Positions 5,190-15,800 of a stretch of DNA of 17,969 nucleotides are shown here, piece after piece. The number at the start of each line of letters is the position of its first letter. Positions within the stretch are counted from its first letter, which is position 1. The translations under genes were made by a program, and so were the position numbers. Location: the NCBI GenBank assembly GCA_021799405.1, contig JAJZAL010000019.1, forward strand, positions 2,229-20,197. Direction: 5' to 3'. This DNA comes from Acidobacteriota bacterium. Its GTDB lineage: Bacteria; Acidobacteriota; Terriglobia; Terriglobales; Acidobacteriaceae. The notes beneath the pieces were generated by a model. The model had not been told where the DNA came from. It searched no databases and was given only the letters and a program-made list of their open reading frames with translations.

Positions 5190-7718
5190 ATGACCATACA
5201 CGAGACGACGCCTGACCCGGTGCATGGCGTAACCCCTAGCATGAAGTGTGGCTTGATGCCAGCGAGTTCGATCAGGCGCCATACTCCGGTTCCGGCCCCA
5301 GCGGGATTCCCGCGCCGGAGGATCACGTTTGCAATTGCGCTGATGGCGATGCTGGCCGTCCTCGGACTCTCCAGCGCGAGCCTCTATGGACAGTCGGCCA
5401 AGACGGACTACAAACGTGGACAGAGCGCGGAAGCGCGCCAGGACTACGACACCGCCCTTGCCGACTACGAGAAGGCCGCCAAGAAGAAGCCAGAAGATCT
5501 CGCTTACCGCTCGGCGGTTTACCGGGTGCGCAATTCCGCTTCGCTGCAGCATCTGGCCAAGGGGCGCAAGCTGCTCGAGGCGGGCAACCAGCAGGGCGCG
5601 CTGACGGAGTTTCTGCGCGCCGCCGATATCGACCCCGGCAATGAAGCCGCCCGGCAGGAAATTGCGCGCATCCAGCAGATGCAGGGCGGCGCTCCGCAGC
5701 CGTCCGAGAGCACGCTTCCAGAGGCGCCCAGCGAGTCAGTGGAACTTGGCGCCATTGCAGCTCCCCCCATGCTCAAACCGCTTTCCAATGAGCCGCTCAC
5801 CCTGCACATGACCGAAGACGCCAAGGTCATCTACCAGGCCGTAGGCAAAGCGGCCGGAATCAACGTTCTCTTTGACCCCGACTACAACTCCAAGCGCATT
5901 CAGGTGGATCTGAACAATGTGTCACTACTGGACGCGCTGCGCATTCTGGGCACTTTGTCCGGCACATTCTGGCGTCCGGTCACATCCAATACGATCTTCG
6001 TCGCGCAGGACACGCGCATGAAGCGCACCGAGCTTCAAGAACAGGCAGTGCAGACCTTCTACCTGACCAACGCCTGGCAGCAGAACGACCTTAACGACGT
6101 ACAGACGGCGCTCCGCAACGTGATGCCCGATGCCAAAGTCTACGGAGTAGCCAGCCAGAATGCCATCGTGATGCGGGGCACTCCGGATCAACTACTGCTG
6201 GCGCAACAGCTCATTGACGACCTGGACAAGGCCCGTCCCGAGGTCGTGGTGGACATTGCCGTCCTGGAGGTCAGCAAGAACTGGGAGCAGACCCTGGGCA
6301 TTGCCTGGCCTAACAGCATCGGCATCACCCTGCAGCCGCCATACAACAGCAGTACTGCTGCGGCAGCGGCAGCCGCTGGCCAAACGACAATAAGCCCGAC
6401 GCTTTACAATCTGGCGCACGCCAATTCCAACGACTTTGCCGTGAGTATCGGAACCGCCCAGCTCAACCTGTTGCTCACCAACACCGACACCAGGGTCCTG
6501 CAGAGTCCGCGGATCCGCGCTCTGGACGGGCAAAAGGCCACCATGAAGATTGGTTCGCGCATTCCGATCGCTACCGGTTCTTACCAGACTGGCGCCGCCA
6601 CCGCAGTGGTCAGCTCGCTGGTCAACACGCAGTTCCAATATCAGGACGTGGGCGTCACCATGGAGGTAACGCCCACCATCCATTACGACCACGACGTCAC
6701 TCTGAAGGTCAACATCGCCGTAACGGCGCAAAGCGGATCAGTAAACATCAGCGGCGTCACCGAACCCATTCTGAGCCAGCGTACCATCGACCAGACAATC
6801 CGGCTTAGCGAGGGCGAAGTCAGCATCCTCGGCGGCATTCAAAACACGCAGGAACAGCAGAGTTGGAACGGTCTCCCGGGATTGAGCGCAATTCCCATCC
6901 TCAAGTATCTCTTCGGCTCCAAAGACCATACGCAGCAGGACGACGATATCGTCTTTGTGGTGATTCCTCACATCGTTCGCTCCGAGCAGCTCAATCTCGC
7001 CAATCTGCGGCCTATCGATACCGGCAGCGGCCAATTTATCGATCTGCGGCATGTTGCTTATCAGAATTCGGCGGCGAGCCAGAGTGGCATTCCGGCGTCG
7101 GCCGGTGTTCCCCCTGTGCAAGCGTCTGGCGCTGCACAGTCGGCGGTGGGAACGGTGCCAAGCCAGGGCATAAACACCGCTGCCACCGCAGCGCTGGCTG
7201 AGATGCGGGCACAGAACCGCGCAGCGGCAAGCCCGGCCAACCTGACGCCCGCCGCCCAGGCTGCGGTTGCCCGCGCGGCGGGCCAGGCAGCGGCTGCCGG
7301 TGGTGGGAATTTAAGCTTTGTGCTCAACGCGCCCACGGCCCCGGTTGCCGCCGGCTCAACCTTCCAGGTGCCGGTCATGCTGAACGGAGGCACGGATGTC
7401 GCCTCAATCCCATTGCAGCTCAAGTACGATCCGGCTCATCTTTCCCTGGTCAACGTCTCCGCGGGCCAATTATTGGGGCAGGACGGACAGGCCGTTGCTC
7501 TGGTCCACCGCGACGACGGTCCGGGCGACCTCACCGTCGTGACCTCGCGGCCTCCCGGTTCCAAAGGGGTGAGCGGATCGGGTACCGTTTGCGTCCTTAG
7601 TTTTCAGGCGAAGACTCCAGGCTCAACCGTGCTGACGATTTCGCGAGCAGCGGCGGTCAACAGCTCGCAACAGGAGTCTGCCGCCACCGGATCGCAAGTC
7701 GGTATTGTCGTCAAGTAG
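5190..7718 (+). CDS. TPR-secretin-cohesin outer-membrane protein (GspD/PilQ-like)
   Basis: This is a secretin-family outer-membrane channel for a type II secretion or type IV pilus-like machine. With the start at 5190 (GGAGAA 9-11 bases upstream) it has 842 residues. In order: an Arg-rich n-region and signal helix (about 44-69, ending SLYGQSA); two TPR-like repeats (70-164); an STN/N0-like domain (201-275); a secretin N domain (285-350); the secretin pore domain (434-597), with VLQSPRIRALDGQKA, the GVTMEVTPTI strand and the LPGLSAIPILKYLFGS motif; an Ala/Gln/Pro-rich linker (619-704); and a cohesin-like beta domain (707-842), with GSTFQVPVMLNGG and IPLQLKYDPAHL. A run of seven alanines interrupts the region before the pore domain. 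Starts at 5097, 5241 or 5256 are possible. It is the first gene of the pseudopilin operon. Confidence 0.9.
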   Translation: MTIHETTPDPVHGVTPSMKCGLMPASSIRRHTPVPAPAGFPRRRITFAIALMAMLAVLGLSSASLYGQSAKTDYKRGQSAEARQDYDTALADYEKAAKKKPEDLAYRSAVYRVRNSASLQHLAKGRKLLEAGNQQGALTEFLRAADIDPGNEAARQEIARIQQMQGGAPQPSESTLPEAPSESVELGAIAAPPMLKPLSNEPLTLHMTEDAKVIYQAVGKAAGINVLFDPDYNSKRIQVDLNNVSLLDALRILGTLSGTFWRPVTSNTIFVAQDTRMKRTELQEQAVQTFYLTNAWQQNDLNDVQTALRNVMPDAKVYGVASQNAIVMRGTPDQLLLAQQLIDDLDKARPEVVVDIAVLEVSKNWEQTLGIAWPNSIGITLQPPYNSSTAAAAAAAGQTTISPTLYNLAHANSNDFAVSIGTAQLNLLLTNTDTRVLQSPRIRALDGQKATMKIGSRIPIATGSYQTGAATAVVSSLVNTQFQYQDVGVTMEVTPTIHYDHDVTLKVNIAVTAQSGSVNISGVTEPILSQRTIDQTIRLSEGEVSILGGIQNTQEQQSWNGLPGLSAIPILKYLFGSKDHTQQDDDIVFVVIPHIVRSEQLNLANLRPIDTGSGQFIDLRHVAYQNSAASQSGIPASAGVPPVQASGAAQSAVGTVPSQGINTAATAALAEMRAQNRAAASPANLTPAAQAAVARAAGQAAAAGGGNLSFVLNAPTAPVAAGSTFQVPVMLNGGTDVASIPLQLKYDPAHLSLVNVSAGQLLGQDGQAVALVHRDDGPGDLTVVTSRPPGSKGVSGSGTVCVLSFQAKTPGSTVLTISRAAAVNSSQQESAATGSQVGIVVK

Positions 7719-7731
7719 GGGGGATATGCCG

Positions 7732-8223
7732 ATGAGCGCCACAGAAACGGACATTGCCCGGCCCGCCGGATTGCGCCCCGCACACGAGCATGGCCTGAGC
7801 CTGGTTGAGCTGATCGTTACCGTGGCTATTCTCACCATCCTGGCCTCGGCGGCCATTCCCGTTGCGCGCTTCGAGGTCAAGCGCGAAAACGAGCGCGAGT
7901 TGCGCCGCGACCTGTGGATGATGCGCGACGCCATCGACCGCTATAAGGACGCCGCCGACAGAGGCGCCTTTCAGACCAAAGTGGATAGCCAGAACTATCC
8001 ACCCGATCTGCAGACCCTGGTCAACGGGGTCGAGGTGCAGGGCAAGAAGCTCAAGTTCCTGCGCAGCATTCCCGTGGACCCTATGACCGGACAGGCGGAT
8101 TGGGGCCTGCGCTCCATGCAGGACGATCCCGATTCCACCTCCTGGGGCGGCCAGAATGTTTTCGACGTATACTCAAAGTCCCAGGGAACAGCCCTGGACG
8201 GCACCAAGTATTCCACTTGGTAA
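7732..8223 (+). CDS. GspG-like type II pseudopilin, first copy
   Basis: This is a pseudopilin with a type III (prepilin) signal that PilD-type peptidase cuts after Gly21 (HEHG then LSLVELIVTVAILTIL). The conserved Glu at mature position 5 is Glu26, and the first mature residue is Leu rather than the usual Phe. The hydrophobic helix spans about residues 22-42, followed by a charged helix and a short beta region with IPVDPMTG, typical of GspG. The C-terminus ends KYSTW after a DVYSKSQGTALDG loop like the calcium-binding loop of the family. The 163-residue length fits. The ATG at 7732 is preferred over 7705 and 7726 because AGGGGGGA lies 8 bases before it. It begins 13 bases after the secretin stop, so the genes are co-transcribed. 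Confidence 0.9.
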   Translation: MSATETDIARPAGLRPAHEHGLSLVELIVTVAILTILASAAIPVARFEVKRENERELRRDLWMMRDAIDRYKDAADRGAFQTKVDSQNYPPDLQTLVNGVEVQGKKLKFLRSIPVDPMTGQADWGLRSMQDDPDSTSWGGQNVFDVYSKSQGTALDGTKYSTW

Positions 8224-8355
8224 AGGCAGCCTTAGGCCAGGGGCCGGCAGTTTCCAGGCTGACCGCGGCCGAATCAACAGCTTCCGGTTCACCCGGCAGG
8301 CGCAGCCCGCGCAGTGAAGCCAGAGGCAGGGATCCGGAAACTCAGGAAATGCATT

Positions 8356-8757
8356 GTGCCCAATGATCGCAGTCAATCCGCAGGCTTTACACTGATCGAA
8401 CTGATGGTGGTGATGGCCATCATCGGCATCCTCGCAACGCTGGCGATTCCCAGCTATGTGAGCGCCGTCAAGCACGCCCGCGAAGCCGTCCTTCTGGAAG
8501 ACCTGCACATCATGCGTTCAGCCATCGATTCCTACACCATGGACAAGCAGAAGGGCCCGCAGTCGCTCGACGACCTGGTACAGAACGGCTATCTTCGCGC
8601 GATCCCCGTGGATCCGATGACCCACAGCGCGGACACCTGGGTCACGGACAACAGCAACGCCATGTACTCGCTGGATGAGACCGATCCAGGCATCGACGAC
8701 GTCCATTCCGGCTCCGACGAAACAGGCTCCAACGGCCAACCCTATTCCAGCTGGTAG
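8356..8757 (+). CDS. GspG-like type II pseudopilin, second copy
   Basis: This is a second pseudopilin with the canonical prepilin signal: a 10-residue leader cut after Gly10, then FTLIELMVVMAIIGILATLAIP with Glu15 at mature position 5. The middle has a helical part and the IPVDPMTHSAD motif shared with the preceding gene. The C-terminal DVHSGSDETGSNGQPYSSW resembles the calcium-binding end of major pseudopilin GspG. The GTG at 8356 is chosen because AGGAA sits 7 bases upstream and the leader length is normal. A GTG at 8314 would add 14 residues. The protein has 133 residues and sits 132 bases after the first pseudopilin. The two paralogues differ enough to suggest distinct roles, for example major and minor subunit. 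Confidence 0.9.
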   Translation: MPNDRSQSAGFTLIELMVVMAIIGILATLAIPSYVSAVKHAREAVLLEDLHIMRSAIDSYTMDKQKGPQSLDDLVQNGYLRAIPVDPMTHSADTWVTDNSNAMYSLDETDPGIDDVHSGSDETGSNGQPYSSW

Positions 8758-8773
8758 CGTTACACTCAGGCAG

Positions 8774-9490
8774 ATGCTTTCCCCTGAAATCCCCTCATCC
8801 GCAATCGAAGAGGAACTCGATGCGGTTTTCCGCCTCTATGCCGGCTTGTCCGGCAGCCTCGATCCCGAGCTGGGGCTGGGTGGGAAGCTGCTCTTTGCCG
8901 GTGAGTTAAACCCCGCCGCCTGCCGCCTGATTCGCGCCGCGAACATTGCCGGAGCCGCTTCACTGGCCGCCACCGCGGACGCCGCCCAGGCGCGGCAGGC
9001 CATGCGCGACAGCGTCATCGATTTTGTGGTGAACTCACTGGACGAAGCCCTGCGCATCCTCAAGAACGGGATTCGCAAGCGCCAGCCGGTAGCCGTCTGC
9101 GTCACCTGCGCTTCCGAGGCCATCGTGGCAGAGATGCAAGATCGCGGTGTCCAGCCCGATCTTCTGCCACCCTTGCCTCCCTCCGCCGCCGCGCCGGATT
9201 ATGCCAGCTTTTTCGCCCAGGGAGCGCAGCCTGTCCACGAACAACCACACGTTGACGGCCTGAAATTCCTAGTGATTGCGATGCCTCCGGCCTGGGCGCA
9301 ACGAGAGGCTGCCTTCGATGCCCTGCTGCTCGCTTCCCTGCCGCCGGCCGACCACATCAACCGCCGCTGGCTGCGCCTTTCGCCGCGCTACCTGGGCGCG
9401 CAGGCGCGGCGGCTGCGGTCACTTGCCTGCACGGAAACAGCCGCCTCAAGACTTCTGGATGGCATGCGCAAACCGATCCCTGATCCGTGA
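8774..9490 (+). CDS. Orphan protein resembling the Rossmann-like domain of urocanase
   Basis: There is no firm name. The 238-residue protein has a segment, about residues 34-135, whose pattern recalls the central NAD-binding domain of urocanate hydratase (HutU): GLGGKLLF, NIAGAASLAATADAAQARQA, DFVVNSLDEALRILKN, VAVCV and RGVQPDLL. In HutU the equivalent region has GGMxGAQP, xIAGAxxLAxxxD, LDEAL, SVGL and RGxxPDLxTDQTS. The GGMxGAQP and TDQTS elements are not preserved, and the large flanking catalytic domains are absent, so urocanase activity is not expected. The C-terminal third is Ala/Leu/Arg-rich without recognised motifs. It begins 16 bases after the second pseudopilin, with only a weak AGG upstream, and is probably the last gene of that operon. 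The resemblance is from recalled motifs, not a search. Confidence 0.6.
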   Translation: MLSPEIPSSAIEEELDAVFRLYAGLSGSLDPELGLGGKLLFAGELNPAACRLIRAANIAGAASLAATADAAQARQAMRDSVIDFVVNSLDEALRILKNGIRKRQPVAVCVTCASEAIVAEMQDRGVQPDLLPPLPPSAAAPDYASFFAQGAQPVHEQPHVDGLKFLVIAMPPAWAQREAAFDALLLASLPPADHINRRWLRLSPRYLGAQARRLRSLACTETAASRLLDGMRKPIPDP

Positions 9491-9502
9491 TCCCTGGCCA
9501 CT
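9475..9502. repeat. 7-bp tandem array between convergent stop codons
   Basis: Four units read GATCCCT, GATCCGT, GATCCCT and GGCCACT. The array includes the TGA stop (9488-9490) of the urocanase-like gene and ends at the first base of the engB stop (9502-9504, TGA on the minus strand). On the minus strand the first three units are AGGGATC, ACGGATC and AGGGATC. Confidence 0.6.
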
Positions 9503-10083
9503 CACCCCGCCGCCTCAATCCGCGCCCAAAGCTCCCGAATCCCGATCCCCGTCTTTGCGGATACCGGCACAACCTCATCGACTTCAAGCGCCTTTTCCAG
9601 CGCCGTCAGGCTGCGGGCCCGTTCGTTGCCGCTCAGCCGGTCCACCTTGGTCGCCACTACAACGAAAAAGCGGTCTTCCGCCCGGAGCCAGTCGAGCAAC
9701 TGCTTGTCACTCGCCTGCGGGGGGACGTTGGCGTCAACCAGGCAGACGCACAGAACCAACGCCGCGCGTTCCGCCAGGTACGGCTCGATAAACTTGGGCC
9801 AGCCCGTCGAGATGGATTTGGATATCTTCGCGTAACCGTAGCCGGGCAGGTCGGCGAACACCAGTTTTCGCCGCTCGCTCTTGTCTAGCAGCGCGAAAAA
9901 GTTGATGGCTCGCGTTCGCCCCGGCGTTGAGGAAACTCTGGCTGCCTTTTCGCCCACCAGCGCATTCAGCAGGCTCGACTTGCCCACGTTCGACCGCCCC
10001 AGAAAGGCGACCTCTGGCGCACCCGGCGGCGGAAATTGCGCCGCCGCCGTGGCCGAAAGCAGGAATTGGGTTGTGTAGCGCAT
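9502..10083 (-). CDS. engB: Ribosome biogenesis GTP-binding protein EngB (YihA/YsxC)
   Basis: This is an essential small GTPase that helps assemble the large ribosomal subunit. The GTPase motifs of the 193-residue protein are complete: G1 GRSNVGKS (29-36), the switch-region SSTPGRTRAINFF with the G2 Thr, G3 DLPGYG (78-83), G4 TKVD (145-148) and G5 SAK (175-177). The start at 10083 gives MRYTTQFLLS and FPPPGAPEVAFLG, the usual N-terminus; an ATG at 10110 would add nine residues. It follows lon on the same strand after 67 bases, an order also seen in Bacillus (lonA-ysxC), so co-transcription is likely. Its stop is 11 bases from that of the convergent upstream-numbered gene. Confidence 0.96.
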   Translation of the reverse strand: MRYTTQFLLSATAAAQFPPPGAPEVAFLGRSNVGKSSLLNALVGEKAARVSSTPGRTRAINFFALLDKSERRKLVFADLPGYGYAKISKSISTGWPKFIEPYLAERAALVLCVCLVDANVPPQASDKQLLDWLRAEDRFFVVVATKVDRLSGNERARSLTALEKALEVDEVVPVSAKTGIGIRELWARIEAAG

Positions 10084-10150
10084 CCCGTCTAGGATACCCG
10101 CCCATCGCATCCCCGCCGGGAAGGGGCTTGGTTAGAGCGTAATAATCGCC

Positions 10151-12562
<2,412 letters not shown>

Positions 12563-12861
12563 AACAGACACCTGGGGAATTAGACGCACCAAAACGGCTC
12601 TTGATGCAGAACCGGCTTCGAGCGTCCTAATGGGATTGTACAGCGGGTAGCGGAAAGCAGGGAAAGCATGGCCGGCCCGGTGATGGCGCAGTAGGCGCGC
12701 ATAGAGTGGAAAGCGGCTTTAATTGCGGCATCCACGCTGCCAGATACCCCCTGTTTACGGATAAGCTCTTGCAGGGGCACATCAGAATATGCCAACCCTG
12801 CGGGAATCCGCCGTGCCGTAAAAGGCGGGTCGTTCCAGGTTCAAGTCCTCCCTCACGGCCC
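12563..12861. other. Non-coding interval upstream of lon
   Basis: About 300 bases without a supported gene. For lon (minus strand) a possible -10 TACAAT lies at 12635-12640, with only a weak -35 (TCCCTG 17 bases before it). No CIRCE or other heat-shock operator was recognised. The part nearest the receptor gene (12810-12859) carries a tRNA-like fold. A 71-codon TTG-started frame on the minus strand has no ribosome binding site and no family look, so it is not annotated. Confidence 0.4.
12810..12859 (+). other. tRNA 3'-half-like sequence with acceptor-like stem
   Basis: AGGTTCAAGTCCT at 12837-12849 looks like a T-arm (TTCAAGT loop) but with only three paired bases. GCCGTG (12810-12815) pairs with CACGGC (12854-12859) like a short acceptor stem, and GCC/GGC forms a small hairpin between. 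There is no D-arm, no proper anticodon arm and no CCA end, so it is not an intact tRNA. It could be a degraded tRNA end or chance. Confidence 0.25.
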
Positions 12862-15800
12862 TCAGAAATCAAATTCGGCGTGGAGATAGATGCGCCGCGC
12901 CGCGGAGCCCTGGGAGAAGATTCCGCCTTTCAGGCTGGTGGACTTCTCAAAACGGCTATCGGGAGCATTCAGGCCGGTGTTCTTGTTGAGCGTGGGAATC
13001 AGGCTTCCCGAGGGCGTTCCGTAGTCAATGTCGTTGAAGATGTTCAAGGCATGGACGGAGAAGGATAGCTGGTACCTGCGCCCGACGCCGGGTGTGCCGT
13101 TGAAGGCCCCCCCCTGCATTCCCCCGAATGGGCCGCCGAGGTGGAAATGGTGGTGATGTCCGCCGCCACCACCGCCGCCAGGAGGCATCTGGCCAGCTGG
13201 CCCCGTCTCCTTAGGTCCGACGCCAAAGGTACGGGATAAGCGCAGATTCATGGCTACCGACGGGGGAGCATTTCCCAAATCATCGGGGACGAGCGTATCA
13301 CCCTCCTGCGGATTGGTATTGAGGCAACCAAACGTCGTTTGCACGTAATTCGTCGAAGCAGATTGACAGTCCGAAGCGCTTGCGTAGGCGGGGCGGTTGT
13401 TGAAAAAGTTGTCGCCCGTGAGGTCTGTGGTGGTGGTGATGTTGTAGGGATGTCCCTGCTCCGCGATCAGGAATGGGTTGAACGAAATCCCCCACGGGCC
13501 CACGTATTGGCCCGCCAGCAGCATCCACTGGGGATGAACCCATATCGAGCGTCCGTAGTCCTGCATCAGGTGATATGAATTCGACGGATTCGTTCCGAGG
13601 GAGGAGCCGCCGTCGCTATGGGCGGTGTTGTAATTGTAAAAACCGAAGATGCTGAAGTTCCGCGAAATGGCGGTATTGAAGTTTACGATGATCTGGCTTT
13701 CCTTGAAGATACCCTCCGTATAATACTGATCCACGATACCCAGGTTGGGGTCTGGCCGCGGACCGGTGGTGCTGTTATAGAAGAAGGTCCCGGGCAGAGG
13801 CTCATAGGCGTTCGAGTCCCGGGTCACCATCTCGTGCAGACCGTTGGCGTGCAGATAAGTGAGAGTGACCATGGAGGCCTTGCTCAGGCGCCGCTCCAGG
13901 CTGACGGCCAGCATCTCCGTGTACGGTGACCGGTAGCGCGGCGAGATGGTGTCGATTTGAGACGCCGCCGCGCTGCCCGTTCCGCACGTGGACACGCCGC
14001 CGTGGATGTCGTTCAGGCTTGTGGAATTGAAGCACGTGGGATTGTCGATGACGGTCTGTTTCTGCGAGAGGGGCCCGCCATTGTACTGTTCGAGATTCAT
14101 CAGATTGTTGATGAGAAGACGGTGATAAAAGAAGCCGAAGCCGGCCTGCAACAGGGTCTTCGGCGGCTCGCCGCTCTTGTGTCCGTCAATCGCGTAAGAA
14201 AGGTCAAATCGCGGCGCCCAGTCGGCGTGGTCGGCGATGTGGTTTTCCGTCTCAAAGCGCAGCCCATAAGAGAACGTGAAATACGGTTTCACTTTCCAGT
14301 CGTCCTGGTAGAACAGCGCGCCGTCAAAGATGTTGCCTTGAAACTTCTCAGGGCCTGTGGTGTAGGTCAGCTTGATGGGCGTGCAGACCTGGCCAGAGGG
14401 ACACGCCGCGGCAATCTGCGCAACGGTTTTACCTTGCGCAAGGCCGTTCACCGTATCCAGGTAACTCTCCAGGGACTCGAAGTTGAAGTTGCCATTGAAG
14501 TCGGCATTGGTGAGCATGGATTCGCTGTTGTCGCGCAGCCAGGCGCCGAATTCGATGGTGTGGCTGGCCGCGGTCAGCGTAGTGAAGTTTTGCAGCTCAT
14601 AGTGATTGGCACGCTGGGAAAACTGCTGGCTTAAAACGCCTCCACCCACAAAATCCGTGGGCACGCTGAACGACGGCGCCGTGCTCGCCGGCGTTTGCGT
14701 GCTGATCCTGTGCCGGAACTCGATGCGGGTTTCGTTCACGAGGTTATTGCTGATGATCTGAGTATCGTCGACCTGAAAGATGTGATCGATCACATCGCTG
14801 TTGAAAGCCTGGCTCGGCAGGCTCGTGGAACCAGTCAAATTGCCGCTCTGGCTGACCCGGTAAAACTCATAAAGCAAGCTGAGCGTATTGTTCTGTCCCA
14901 GTTGCAGGTCAATGCGCGGAATGATGTTGGTGCGCGCCGCCGGGCTGAACAGGCCACCCACCTCCGAGCCCTGCACGTAGGTGTTTGTCTTTGGGTCAAG
15001 TACCCCCGTAAGCGTCGTGTAAATGTTGTCATTTTGGGTGTTGCGCTGCTGGGCGGCTAGAAAAAACGACGCATTCTTCGAGATCGGGCCACCCACTGCT
15101 CCGTCGAGCATGTAGCTGTAGTAGGAGGGAATGGCGCCTGTGAAGGGGTTAAGGGTATTGAAGGAGCTGTCGTTACCCATGCCGAAAATTTGCCCGGTGA
15201 ATTTGTTTGTGCCCGGCTTGGTCACAATCTCGATGCGTCCGAAGCCCAACCGGTCGTACTGTGCGGAAAACGGGTTCCGGTTCACGATAATTCGCTCGAT
15301 GTCCGACTTGGGCGGAATTTGACCGCCCGTGAATCCGTTGACGAAAATCTGGCCGCCGTTGGGACCCGCGGCAGGGCCGGCCAACGCCTGCAGCTCGTTA
15401 GCAAGCTCGGTCGGATCGTTCGAGAGCGCGTTCAGGGCCTTGCCGCTCATCACCAGGGTATTGGTGTTGTTAGCGGGGCTGGTGCTGATGGTCGGCCCGG
15501 ATTCGGCGGTGACTTGTACCTGCTGCTGTTGCACGGCAATCGCCATCGTCAGGTTCATCCCCTTCACCTGCCCCGCGGCGATCGCGACTTCGGGATTGCT
15601 GAAAGGCGCAAACCCGCTTTCGGTGGCAGAGACGGAATACACTCCGGGCGGCAAACTCCGGAAGATGTAGTGCCCCGCCGGGCCGGATGTCGCCTTGAAC
15701 GTCTGGCCATTGCGCGTGAGCGTGATATTGGCGCCAGGGATAACTGCCCCGGTGGGATCCTCGACATTGCCGGTCAACGTACCGGTCTGTGATTGGGCTG

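Noticed and set aside
4469..5326. Extended SmpB frame of 285 residues
   Set aside because: The upstream third overlaps the divergent secretin gene, and the ATG at 5020 has its own ribosome binding site.
6343..6380. Poly-Ala run in the secretin as a possible frameshift or assembly error
   Set aside because: The frame is open and homologous on both sides, so it is a simple in-frame insertion.
12580..12795. Small minus-strand frame upstream of lon
   Set aside because: TTG start, no ribosome binding site, overlaps the lon leader, and no recognisable family or composition of a real protein.
12787..12862. Intact tRNA gene
   Set aside because: The T-stem has only three pairs, and there is no D-arm, anticodon arm of normal size or CCA end.
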